Of a DNA stretch of 11,673 nucleotides, positions 1-8,611 are shown in pieces. Made by a program: the position numbers and the translations under genes. Position 1 is the stretch's first letter; each line of letters opens with the position of its first letter. The stretch comes from Circinella minor (taxonomy: Eukaryota > Mucoromycota > Mucoromycetes > Mucorales > Lichtheimiaceae). Under the pieces are notes generated by a model. The model worked only from the letters and a program-made list of their open reading frames with translations, was not told where the DNA came from and did no database searches. The DNA is taken from contig JAEPRB010000603.1 in NCBI GenBank assembly GCA_016758965.1, positions 1 through 11,673 on the forward strand. Direction: 5' to 3'.

Positions 1-1440
1 TCCATCTGCATCTTAACTTTCAGATGAGATAATAATGCTAAATCCACATATTCTTTTATCAGCAGAACACTATATTCTATCGGATAAAAATGAATATTAC
101 CGTAACAATAAATAATGCTTTGATATACGCAAAATAAACTATGTATTATCTAAACAGCCTCCAATATATTGTACTACTTATAATATAAAAGAGAGAATAT
201 ATGTATATTACGAAGCATTTGTCTAGAAAAGATTGAGTATATTATTGGATGGAATATATATATAATATACTGGTCAATGATTTTTGTATTAACATGATTA
301 CAAAGGATCGAAACAATCCTGGTATCTATAACAACCTCCACTAAAATATTGAAAAACATAGATTCAATTGTCCAAAAGAATTTATATGCACAGATCCAAT
401 AATTTATTGATAATAATTATAATAATATACTAGCCATAGCATCATCACTTGAAATCCCTTAATTTAATCATCGTTATGATACCTGATACCTGGTTCACTC
501 TTTGTCTTTTCATTATCTATGTGTTTCTCTGATAGCTGTGCTGTTCCATTAATAATATTTGGCATAGAAGCATATAATAGGTTACTGCAAGATTAAAGTC
601 TTTTTTTTTAACTCTTTAAAAGTAGCTTTGTTTTGTGAGTTGGAAAACAAATATAATATTATATTGTTGCTTGCTTGTTCTTTAATTCTTTTTTTTTGTA
701 ATGCTGTTTGTATGGTGGTATATATTGACGTTCATTGTGCTCAATATTGATGTACGATTGTCGACTATATAGTTAGTTGAAATGCTCATTATATAGATTA
801 CTAAAGTAAAGCATGTCTTGAAAGTTTCATGAACTGTTAGTTTTATATCTTTTTGTATACTTTTTTTCATTCCAGCCATGACGTTCCCTTTCCTTCAGGC
901 ACATAAATCATTTTGAATACAATGCTTTCCTTTTTTATAGTGTCGGCTTTCCTCTCTTCCATGTTGAGTACAGTCATATTTGTTGAGTACAATTGTCGTT
1001 TTGTTTTCTCCAACCTTATACCATTTACCTCTCAGTTCAGTTCTTCCCTTTTTTTTCTCCCTCTTTCACAAGATAAACATATCATGAAAAAAAAGACAAT
1101 CTAATTCAGTTATTATTATAGTTTTTACCTTTGTTAGATTGAAATAAAGGCTTTGTGTATTTTTTTTTATCAAAAAAAGTAAAGAATAAGGAGGTAAAGG
1201 ATGATTGATCAGAATTTTTCCTTTTTTTTTTTTTTTGCTACTGTGGGTAAATAATCTCTTTAAGCTATGTATGATTATTTTACTGCTCCAAAATAGTTAT
1301 ATTTTTATATAGATAGTTTCTATATGTTGTAGATACTATAGATAATGAATGTTATATGTAGAAATATAAATATAATAAGTGATAATAATTAATTATCTCA
1401 TCATCAAATATTCAGTTATTATCTACGGATTATTATAACT
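1..1440. other. AT-rich DNA without a supported gene
   Basis: I see no gene here. The short open frames are rich in Ile, Tyr, Phe and Ser, have no recognisable domain, and several lack an ATG start, as expected by chance in AT-rich DNA. Small structures only: a tandem GATACCTGATACCTG near 479-493, a direct repeat TGTTGAGTACA at 962-972 and 981-991, and long T runs near 601-609, 689-697 and 1219-1236. No tRNA- or rRNA-like signal was noticed. Confidence 0.6.
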
Positions 1441-1446
1441 TTAGAG

Positions 1447-1875
1447 CGGAAATTCCGATAGAGCATTCGAAAATTGCGCTACCCAGAGCGAAAATTTCAT
1501 GACAGCCAACTCGAATAAAAAAATAAAACTATCGAAAATTAAAACACACAACACGAAAAATTATGCTTGCACTATCGAAAAAAAAATATATTGTCATTGA
1601 AAAAAAAAATTCCCACGAATATTGATGATGTGTACCTCAAAATAAAAAAACACTATCTACGATTAAAAAAAGAGCAAACGCGGATTCAAAAATAACATAT
1701 ACGATTAAAAAAAACATCTACCTCAAAATCAAAAACACCATTTGTGAATATAAAAAACGCTGTGTACGATTAAAAAAAATATTCATCTCAAAATTTAAAA
1801 ACACCATTCGCGATTATAAAAAAAGCATATATGAATTAAAAAATGTCATGAGCGAAATCAAAAACACCATGATCA
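1447..1875. repeat. Degenerate minisatellite of about 21 bp units with phased A-tracts
   Basis: About 20 tandem, diverged units lie end to end. Each starts with CGA (or a variant such as TGA or CTCA) followed by an A-rich tract, then 6-10 mixed bases often ending in ACAC, CAT or TA. I located unit starts at 1447, 1468, 1489, 1512, 1533, 1554, 1576, 1598, 1616, 1636, 1660, 1681, 1702, 1722, 1745, 1767, 1787, 1811, 1832 and 1853, a mean step of about 21.4 bp (range 18-24). A higher-order unit is visible at the 3' side, where CTCAAAAT recurs at 1722 and 1787. The A-tracts stay on the plus strand throughout. The frame is not maintained, so it is not coding. The step is close to two helical turns, so intrinsic curvature is expected. 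Confidence 0.75.
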
Positions 1876-2401
1876 ACTTCTTTTGAAAAATTCTGTATAT
1901 TATATCGGCAACTACGCACTACCTGTGGATAATAACGAGTATTTCAGTTTTTTTTTTCTTGTTTTTTTTTTCTTTCACCTGCTAGTATTTAGCAAACACC
2001 TGTCTCAGCTTAAAGATTATTCAACATACGAAACTATCCGTTCAATATTTTTTTTATACCTTGACGATTGCAAAATAGACTGTGATTCACGTCACCCAAA
2101 AGTTATTATGCTGTTATTTTTGCTGTTGATGGAAGCCCATTTAGTTTTTGGATTTTTGGATATATAATGGTTAGGGTAGGCTGTTTATTGTTATTGTTAT
2201 AGTAATAGCTTAGAAGGAAACGCTTTTATGCTTTATAATAATGGTAAGCGAATATATTGCTTTTGAGATGGGAAGAACGTAGATTGTGGTTATTTAATAA
2301 TAATAATAATAATAATAATATAATTTATATGTTTAGATATATAGTGACAAAGAAAATAATAAAAGAGTAATATATAAAATATAAAAAATGGATTGCTATT
2401 T
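1876..2401. other. Non-coding spacer with (TAA)n microsatellite
   Basis: No gene is supported. A 94-codon open frame at 1883-2167 (plus) begins with TTG, is dominated by Phe/Leu runs from T homopolymers and shows no domain. A TAA trinucleotide repeat runs at about 2295-2324. This stretch lies just beyond the stop codon of the MULE remnant and could contain that element's 3' end, but I found no terminal inverted repeat partner on the other side of the gene. Confidence 0.55.
2295..2324. repeat. (TAA)n microsatellite
   Basis: Eight to nine near-perfect TAA copies in a row, followed by TAAT. Simple sequence repeat with no coding role. Confidence 0.9.
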
Positions 2402-4536
2402 TTACTGGAGTTCGAAATTGGAGTTAGGAGGAAGAGAAAGAATATCATCAAGATCAGAGTCAACATTTAATATGCTTTGTATTAATGCATCTATCTGTTG
2501 AATTATGTTCGTTGTGTTATTATTATTATTGCTGGTTATAGCTGATCTATTGACACGATGCTTTAATGCAGTTGCATGAGATACAAGGCGATTGATAGAA
2601 TTATGAAGCTGATCTTTCTTTGTTGGTGGTTGTGGATAGTCGGTATATTATAGTGTAGGGGAAGAGATAGTAGACACTGTTGTCTGTTGATTCCAAACAT
2701 AGTGATTGATCATTTGGGGCCGAACTGTTACGGATGGATCATTTAACTCAACATAAAACACATGTTTACATGGGGAAAATGGCGTTGATAATCAGGACAG
2801 GTACAAGAGGCAACTTGATTATTATTTGCTCCAAGCTATATAACAACAACAAAAAACAGCAGTTAATAATGATAGTAATCAACATCGAGTATATACTAAA
2901 AAGGAACGATAATAATACAATATATACTGCGTTATGTGCATTGTTGTTGAATGGTACAACAGAATATTCAGAATCGGACAAGTGGATTAGTGATGATGGA
3001 TGTGTCGACCTTTGCTCCTCCTCTGCTTTGATTTCATTTGCACGAAAACGTCGCTCAGTAAACCTCATTATGCCTACATTCGCTGATAAACGATTTACTT
3101 CTTCGGTAATATCAAATGAGACATCATCAGCAAGAAGGTTGATTAATACATCAAGACAATGTGTGCGTTTACGTTTTTAATATACAGTTTTCAATTGGTT
3201 ATGCCAACTCTATAAAAATATCACTAGTATCTAAGTATAAATATATATAAAATACTATTTAATTTTTTTTTCTTTCTTCCTTCAACATAGTTATTTGTAG
3301 ACATAGCATGAAAGACTTGTGGTTGATATGAGCAGTTCCATCGCTCATATGCTCGTCCATCCCATTTATCAATATAGTACATCTTGAAATAAGTAATGAA
3401 CTCACATTGGGAATCTTAAAATTCAGTAAGAAAATTACCAAGAAGTGTATGAAACTGTTCTGTATTTTTTTCATACATAAGTTCCTTCCAACGCGGTCTA
3501 ATATGTGCTTTTGCTTGACTCGGTGTTCGCCCAATTGATCCATGTACTTTTGCTTGAACATTTTGCATCCAAGCTCGCATCACATGCCAAATGCAATGTT
3601 GGATCGAACAGTTAGGCCAAACGTGAGCAATAGCATTATCTTCAGGCAAGCTATTATCAATTGTAAAACGTTGTGGGTTTAATCCAATTGCTGCTAATGA
3701 ATGGAACCAACCAAGAAGAGGTTTTGATGATAAATCATTTGTTAATAAATAATTTATAGGAACACCACGTCCAGCAATAGGTTCACATATAACCATTATA
3801 TATAAAACACCATCTTTATATTTTGATACATCATGCGTTGCATCTAATGAAACAAATCGGGCGTCTTTGAAATAGGCAAGCTGCCAAGGAGCAACAAATC
3901 CAAAAGCAAAGTCCTTTGATGTAAGACGTTCACTTGAACTTTCACCAACATCTGTTACATCAATCTATATGTGATATTGCGAGTTTTGAAAAGCTTCCAG
4001 GTGTTTTTTTACAGACTTGAAGTCATCTTTATCCAGACAGCACAATTCTTCACAATATTTACAAAGAATATTATAAACATCAACTGTGTTAATATGACCA
4101 AAACGGCTACTTTTTGCTACATGTTGATATTCACATTAAAGAAAATGCTTTATATTGCGTACATAATATCCTTTATGTAGTTCCTCAAAAATCTGTTCAT
4201 TTAACTCCTTGGATTTATGAAGATACTGAACATCACCAATACTACCTGGAATATGGTCATTATGATCATTAAGATAAACAAACTCGACATTATCTTTATC
4301 ATCTTCATAACAGTATACTATGAGTTGTGCTTTACATCCAATGTATTTTGATTTTTTTGAATAGGACGACGTTTCATCTCATCTTCATCATATTCATTAT
4401 TTTCATCATCCATAGGGCTGAACCTTTTTCTTTTCACTTCTGGCTTTGCAATGGCATTGGAATCGAATTTTCCAAAGAATAGTGCGCTTTCTATTGTAAG
4501 ATGAAACACCAGCTTAAAAATAGTAAAAAAAGACAT
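2402..4536 (-). pseudogene. Mutator-like element (MULE) transposase, inactivated
   Basis: This is a dead copy of a Mutator-superfamily DDE transposase, the enzyme that cuts and inserts MULE DNA transposons. Stitched across its lesions the reading covers roughly 650 residues. In order: an acidic N-terminal part with MKRRPIQK (near 4360-4380); a segment with DHIPGS (near 4250); the MULE catalytic domain with first Asp in SLDATHD (codon 3842-3844), second Asp in FTIDNS (codon 3656-3658), the C-x2-H motif in HCIWHV, and the Glu in TNNYVE (codon 3281-3283); then WHNQLK; and a C-terminal SWIM zinc finger with CTCPDYQ followed by CKH. Introns fit at 3210-3280 (71 nt) and 2836-2927 (92 nt, GTATAT...ATAG, phase 0). 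Lesions: TAA at 4136-4138, TAG at 3965-3967, and TAA at 3416-3418, 3177-3179 and 2648-2650; frameshifts in the A7 run at 4352-4358 and the C4 run at 2772-2775 (both read on the minus strand); and the first intron starts GG instead of GT. The ATG at 4536 is plausible but not certain. The family call is firm because motif order, spacing and both introns agree. Confidence 0.93.
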
Positions 4537-4806
4537 TATTATAATTAATATATGAATATTCAGGTGATATTAGCCACTTCACCGATGGCTGCCATTGTTT
4601 TTTTGATTGTCACAGTCTCTACTATCTAGTTGACCGCGCGACCGCGCGACCTAACAACCTCACTTTATCGGGGTTAATTAAGTCTATTATTCCACTGAAT
4701 TCCAAATAAAATATATAGTTCTAAAAAGCATCTGTCCTGTCAATCAAAACAAACAAAACATCAACTTCTCATTATGCTTTTTTTTCATTACTTTTTATTT
4801 ATTACA
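4537..4806. other. Spacer between the divergent MULE and KDZ remnants
   Basis: About 270 bp between two genes transcribed away from each other, so it would have held both promoters and probably the ends of both elements. Visible are a GC-rich tandem repeat at 4632-4650, a weak AGCCA/TGGCT inverted repeat around 4572-4590, and AT-rich TATA-like sequence near 4706-4718. I could not identify terminal inverted repeats or target-site duplications that would separate the two elements. Confidence 0.5.
4632..4650. repeat. GC-rich 8-bp tandem repeat
   Basis: GACCGCGC occurs twice back to back and is followed by GAC. It stands out as the most GC-rich patch of a strongly AT-rich window and contains a CG-dinucleotide cluster. 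It may be part of a transposon terminus or a promoter; its function is unknown. Confidence 0.8.
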
Positions 4807-6253
4807 ATGCCTCCTAAGTATCGTCGTTTCGGCACCAATGAAAGTTTACCTTTAGAAGCTTTAGTAGAACCGGTGGATTAGGAGAAACTATACATGTTCA
4901 ACGGGTTATGCCAACTGTTGATCAAAATGGAAGTCACCAAATTCTGTCTTCAATTAATCGAATCCATTTATCGGAATGGGAGGATGTGGATGAATCAACA
5001 CGAAAAAGAAAACGCAGCAATGTTGAAGATCGAGTCAGAAACTGGGCCAACATTTTGTCTATGTTAACTGATGCTTTTAAGCAAGGGTGTGGTGTTCAAA
5101 CATCATTACCTGAAGCTCTCACGCCGATCGAAGATCGTTTGCTTTGTCCCTGCCCTGGAAAAAGCTCAAAGTTCATTACATGCGTATTCAAATATGGTAT
5201 GTGTAAAAGCAGTAAATTATTTTTAGTAACAATTCAAAAATGTTTTTTTTATTTTATTTTTGCAAATGTAGGTATTCGAGTTCCCAAGATTGAATATTGC
5301 AAAAACTGCCAGGAGCACAGTTTGCCAGTGGTATTGATGCGTCGACATTTGTTTCCACTCACCCCTAATGATCCAAATGCTGTAATCCATGTTGAGCAAA
5401 TTCGCACTATGCATTTAATGCATTACATTTGCTGAACATCTATCCACGCAATTTACGAATGGGCGAACGTGGAATACCATTACCAGGTACTTTTACAAAT
5501 TATAGCAATAAATGTATAGATATATGACACCTGACTTACATTCTGTCTGATATATATAAATACTTTATAGTTACCCATACCAGCTTCATTTAAGCAACGA
5601 CTTGGTGAAGCACTACCTATGTATGGTAGAATAGTTCTCAATATTGAAAAAGACCATCGAATCAGTTGTAGATTGGAGAACGTATGCCCAGCATGTAAAT
5701 AGATGGTATAAAAATGTTTTATTGGTCTTGATTCTTGATGGTGTATAGGAACTGCTTTTATAATACAGATCAACTAAAGAATTGAGTAATATAATATTAG
5801 AATGGGGTGAAAACAGTTGCAGCTGATGGCAATTTTCAGCTAAGCCGTTATATGAGAACGAATGATCATGCAAAGAATATTGCCTTTGATGGGCAAGACA
5901 AAGTAGATCGTTATTAGGTTAAACCTGATAACATTATCTCATATAATGAAAGAGTGTGTAATTTTTTTTGACTGCGTCATGTTATTTATAGTTGATATTT
6001 ACAAAAAGTGTTTACTTGATATTTTCAGGCTGAAGAAGGCTGTACCAACTTCCAAGCCTTAAATAAAAAAGGTAGAAACAAGGCTCATTTGGATCAAACA
6101 GGCATATTTGCTTACACTTGTGGCCATGGTTATCCACTTGTTGCCACAGATATGACTACCCCAGGTGAATCATAAGTGCTTCTGGAATATATTAATACAC
6201 ATTGACAGGACCATAAATTTTGACCAGCATATATTATTAGGTATAGGTACACA
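4807..6253 (+). pseudogene. KDZ (Kyakuja-Dileera-Zisupton) transposase, truncated and broken
   Basis: Remnant of a KDZ-superfamily transposase. From ATG 4807 the exons read 4807-5196, 5272-5486, 5584-5705, 5801-5953 and 6029-about 6250. The four introns are 75, 97, 95 and 75 nt, with GTATGT, GTACTT, GTATAA and GTGTGT donors. Visible in order: an N-terminus MPPKYRRFG; an acidic/basic segment with STRKRKRSN; cysteine clusters typical of KDZ proteins (CPCPGKSS, then CKNCQEHSLP with LFPLTPNDP); YPRNLRMGERG; CPAC; the KDZ signature AADGNFQLSR with the likely catalytic Asp at 5825-5827; and CTNFQALN, DQTGIFAYTCGHG, VATDM. Lesions: a frameshift between about 4868 and 4880 (frame from 4807 meets TAG at 4879-4881); a frameshift near 5405-5430 beside a duplicated ATGCATT(T)A (frame meets TGA at 5433-5435); TAG at 5700-5702; TAG at 5915-5917, where a Trp would fit; and TAA at 6173-6175. 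After about 6250 the family signal disappears, so the C-terminal part, including the rest of the catalytic core, is missing. The end coordinate is approximate. Confidence 0.9.
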
Positions 6254-6269
6254 CTGCGCAAACAGTTAT

Positions 6270-6408
6270 GAATCCGTTGGTAAAAAGCAACGAATTCGTC
6301 AACATTTTCAAACGAATCCGATCAAGAATCCGTTGTTGTTTTTAGCAATGGATTCGTACAGATGAACTTTAGTTCTGTCAGAATCCGTCTTTTTTAATCA
6401 ACAGATTC
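6270..6408. repeat. Array of three related hairpins (GAATCCGTTG core)
   Basis: Three imperfect inverted repeats share one design. Unit 1 has arms 6270-6279 (GAATCCGTTG) and 6288-6297 (CAACGAATTC), 9 of 10 paired, loop 8. Unit 2 has arms 6326-6335 (same left arm) and 6346-6355 (CAATGGATTC), 9 of 10 plus a possible G-U pair in RNA, loop 10. Unit 3 has arms 6381-6390 (GAATCCGTCT) and 6399-6408 (CAACAGATTC), 7 of 10. Left arms start 56 and 55 bp apart. Another CGAATCCG lies at 6313-6320. The array begins where the KDZ coding signal is lost. It may be a small non-autonomous foldback element or a tandemly grown terminal repeat. Confidence 0.75.
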
Positions 6409-6419
6409 TTCAATCCAAA

Positions 6420-7507
6420 GTGGGGGGATGGTTCTGCATATTTATTTTAGTTTACTCCTATTCTGTCTACATGCAGCATCTAAGTTTTCTTTTTTACGAT
6501 GGCGTGCATAACATAACCTTATGTATACTAGTGTATATGGTAATATTAATTTATTCTAATACATTATATTTAGAATGTATGTAAACAAAGAACCAAAAAA
6601 AAGCAAAAATATATTAGATGGACGATATATGAAATAGGATAAAAGATAATATTTTATTTGATTTTTTTTATAATAATAAAAACGATACAACTAATTTAAA
6701 AGTAACTACGAATCATACTGTTTAAAGGGGTAGAATGTATTTTGTAAAACTAATAATAGGGGTATGCATTATTTGCATGTAGAATATATGAGGAGTATGC
6801 AACCAGATGAAAAACTATGTAAAGGGGAACTCAGAATAGTCAACTTGGAGAATGCCAGAGATTACTAAAAAAATTATTGCTAATCTATATAACTGGTGAA
6901 AAGAGATGTAGGAAAGTTAATTAGTAAAGAATAAAAAATAAAAGTCAAGTAAATGGTATAAAAATAATTGTGAAACGGATACTTACAATACAATACCATA
7001 TAACTAAGAGTCACATTTATCTAACAAAAAAAATATATATGAATAAATTAGCTACGACGGTGAGAAAATGATAAATAAATAGTTATAATCAAAGGGATAC
7101 TTAAAGTAATAAAGATACAAAGAATAGAACGGATAACCATGGTAATAAATTCAAATCCGTATTCTATAAAAAAAGAAGCATTAGATTGAGAGAAATTATT
7201 TCATTTGAACAAATAGTAAAAAAGAAAAGAAACTTACCAGATATAAAAAAAGAAAGAAATAGAGGGAAGAGAAGCAATAAATATGGATCAAGTAGCCAAG
7301 TACTTTATATACCCCCTATGTATACATTATAAAAAAAGTTAACATGCATATCAAGCTCTCTATAAAAAAAAGGATCTAGTAAAAGATATACTTTTCTTCC
7401 CTTCTTAATCTTATTACTCCTGAGGTAAAAATATTATCCTCAAATAAATTGTATTTTTTTTTAAAAAAAAAGAAATCTAACTGTTTTACCTTATCGTTAC
7501 TAATTAG
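6420..7507. other. AT-rich DNA upstream of the 7508 gene, no gene seen
   Basis: I see no open frame with coding character on either strand, no RNA gene and no clear element end. The last 200 bp are the presumed promoter and 5' leader of the gene at 7508; a TATA-like stretch (TTTATATA) lies near 7301-7308, and A/T runs occur at 7447-7471. If the 7508 gene belongs to a transposon, that element's end should lie in this interval, but I saw no CACTA-like terminus. Confidence 0.5.
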
Positions 7508-8548
7508 ATGTCTTCTAACAACAACACTCGTCGCCAGCAACATGCTGATAGAATGGCGAATATCAATTTTCGTCGTTTGCAAGATGAATGTTCCACTTTG
7601 TGTGCTGAATACACCGCAATGAGAGCCCAAATGGATGCCATGTCATCTTATATGGCAAGCATTCAGCAACAACAACCTCCTCCTCCTCCTTCTCCCAACC
7701 CAGTACCTGAGATGGATAAACAACGCGTGAATGATGTGATTGTAAGATAATTTACCTTTTATTCTTTATATATCATGTAATAAATTCATTAATCAAAATT
7801 CATAGAGAAACATCCATTTGCGCCATGCTTTGTTCGCCGATGGTGCTGGATTCAATTATGATGAGACTTTCCGTTCTCGTCATAATAAAGAGGTGACAAC
7901 CGTCATCTCTTCGTATTGTAAGGGTAGCCCTGGTGGTTGTGTATTAGATGACAAGGCTTTACACAGCCAAATTTTAATGTTCTTCCGTGGTCAGAAGGAA
8001 ACTTCGAGATGGACAATTGGGCAACAAGCCGCCATCGATCAGCGTAAACGACGCTATAAACGGGTCTGGCATGTTAGTATAATTGAATAAAAGTTAATAT
8101 AAAATTGTTCATTCAAAAGAAAATATTTCTTACAAATTATTATATAATATAGAAACTCAAGGCACGCCAAGCAGCTCACCAGAAGTATAATGCTTCATTA
8201 AAGGATCAGTATCCTGATGGTGAGAAGCTTCTGAGTCTTGAGTGTATGTCACCCGAGGTATCTGATGCTGAATCGGAGGGTAATGGCCTCGTGCGGTTTA
8301 CGCCATCATTTCGAAAGCCCAATGTAAATGATAAATGTATAGTAATTAAGAGGAAAAAAAAATATTGTACTAAGCGAATTTCATTGTAAATTATATAGGT
8401 CGAAAATTTTTTTGGAGAGCTTGACAATTTGAGCAAAGGAGGAAGAAAGCGTAAAGGCATAGAAGCCAAAGAAAGATGTGTTGGCAGGGTTCGTGAGACC
8501 CCAATCAGTGAGGAAACAGTTTCTAGTTGGCCCAACTGGGCAAAATAA
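7508..8548 (+). CDS. Intact four-exon gene, 273-residue protein of unknown function
   Basis: I do not recognise this gene. Exons 7508-7741, 7806-8072, 8153-8323 and 8399-8548 (stop TAA 8546-8548) are each a whole number of codons, so all three introns (64, 80, 75 nt; donors GTAAGA, GTTAGT, GTAAAT; all acceptors TAG) are phase 0, and the joined frame has no stop. This agreement is strong evidence that the gene is real and intact. Visible in the protein: a likely helical, possibly coiled-coil segment at residues 20-52; a Gln/Pro-rich linker (QQQQPPPPPSPNPVP) at about 53-67; a middle region with FRSRHNKEV (about 100-108), a Cys pair (about 116 and 123) and a strongly basic stretch QRKRRYKRVW (about 157-166); an acidic SPEVSDAESEG (about 200-210); then RFTPSFRKP, FFGELDNL, a basic GGRKRKG, and the C-terminal end PNWAK. 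Basic patches suggest nuclear or DNA-binding roles, which is inference. It converges on the Tnp2-type transposase with 63 bp between stop codons, so it could be a transposon accessory (TnpA-like) gene or an unrelated host gene. Confidence 0.85.
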
Positions 8549-8611
8549 ATTTTTTTTAACCTCTTCACCTTTTTTTATTTTTATTTTTATTTTTATATTG
8601 TGTGTTCTATT
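8544..8611. terminator. Shared 3' end zone of two convergent genes
   Basis: Only 63 bp separate the stop of the plus-strand gene (8546-8548) and that of the minus-strand transposase (8612-8614). An AATAAA poly(A)-type signal overlaps the plus-strand stop (8544-8549). On the minus strand AATAAA occurs several times in the TTTTTA repeats at about 8572-8596. The two transcripts would almost certainly overlap at their 3' ends. Signals are seen directly; their use is inferred. Confidence 0.6.

Noticed and set aside
682..1104. Two short open frames (682-879 minus, 913-1104 plus)
   Set aside because: Short, low complexity, no domain, one without an ATG; expected by chance in AT-rich DNA.
1447..1875. 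CRISPR-like array
   Set aside because: Units are about 21 bp, contiguous and diverged, with no constant repeat and spacer structure; the genome is eukaryotic.
1883..2167. Open frame of 94 codons on the plus strand
   Set aside because: TTG start, composition driven by T homopolymers, no recognisable domain.
2734..3180. 148-codon open frame on the plus strand
   Set aside because: Shadow of the MULE pseudogene, which is clearly read on the minus strand with SWIM-finger motifs and an intron in the same interval.
2170..4700. Terminal inverted repeats and target-site duplication for the MULE
   Set aside because: By eye no matching pair was found between 2170-2400 and 4540-4700; degeneration or long-diverged ends would hide them.
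2402..6175. TAA/TAG in-frame codons as evidence of a reassigned genetic code
   Set aside because: The same genes also carry frameshifts and a damaged splice donor, the Tnp2 gene has an in-frame TGA, and the intact gene at 7508 ends with TAA. Ordinary pseudogene decay explains all of it.
6165..6365. 66-codon open frame on the plus strand across the KDZ end and hairpins
   Set aside because: No ATG start and its second half is built from the hairpin repeat. A few residues (INFDQHILLGIGTHC) could be a further shifted KDZ scrap, too weak to call.
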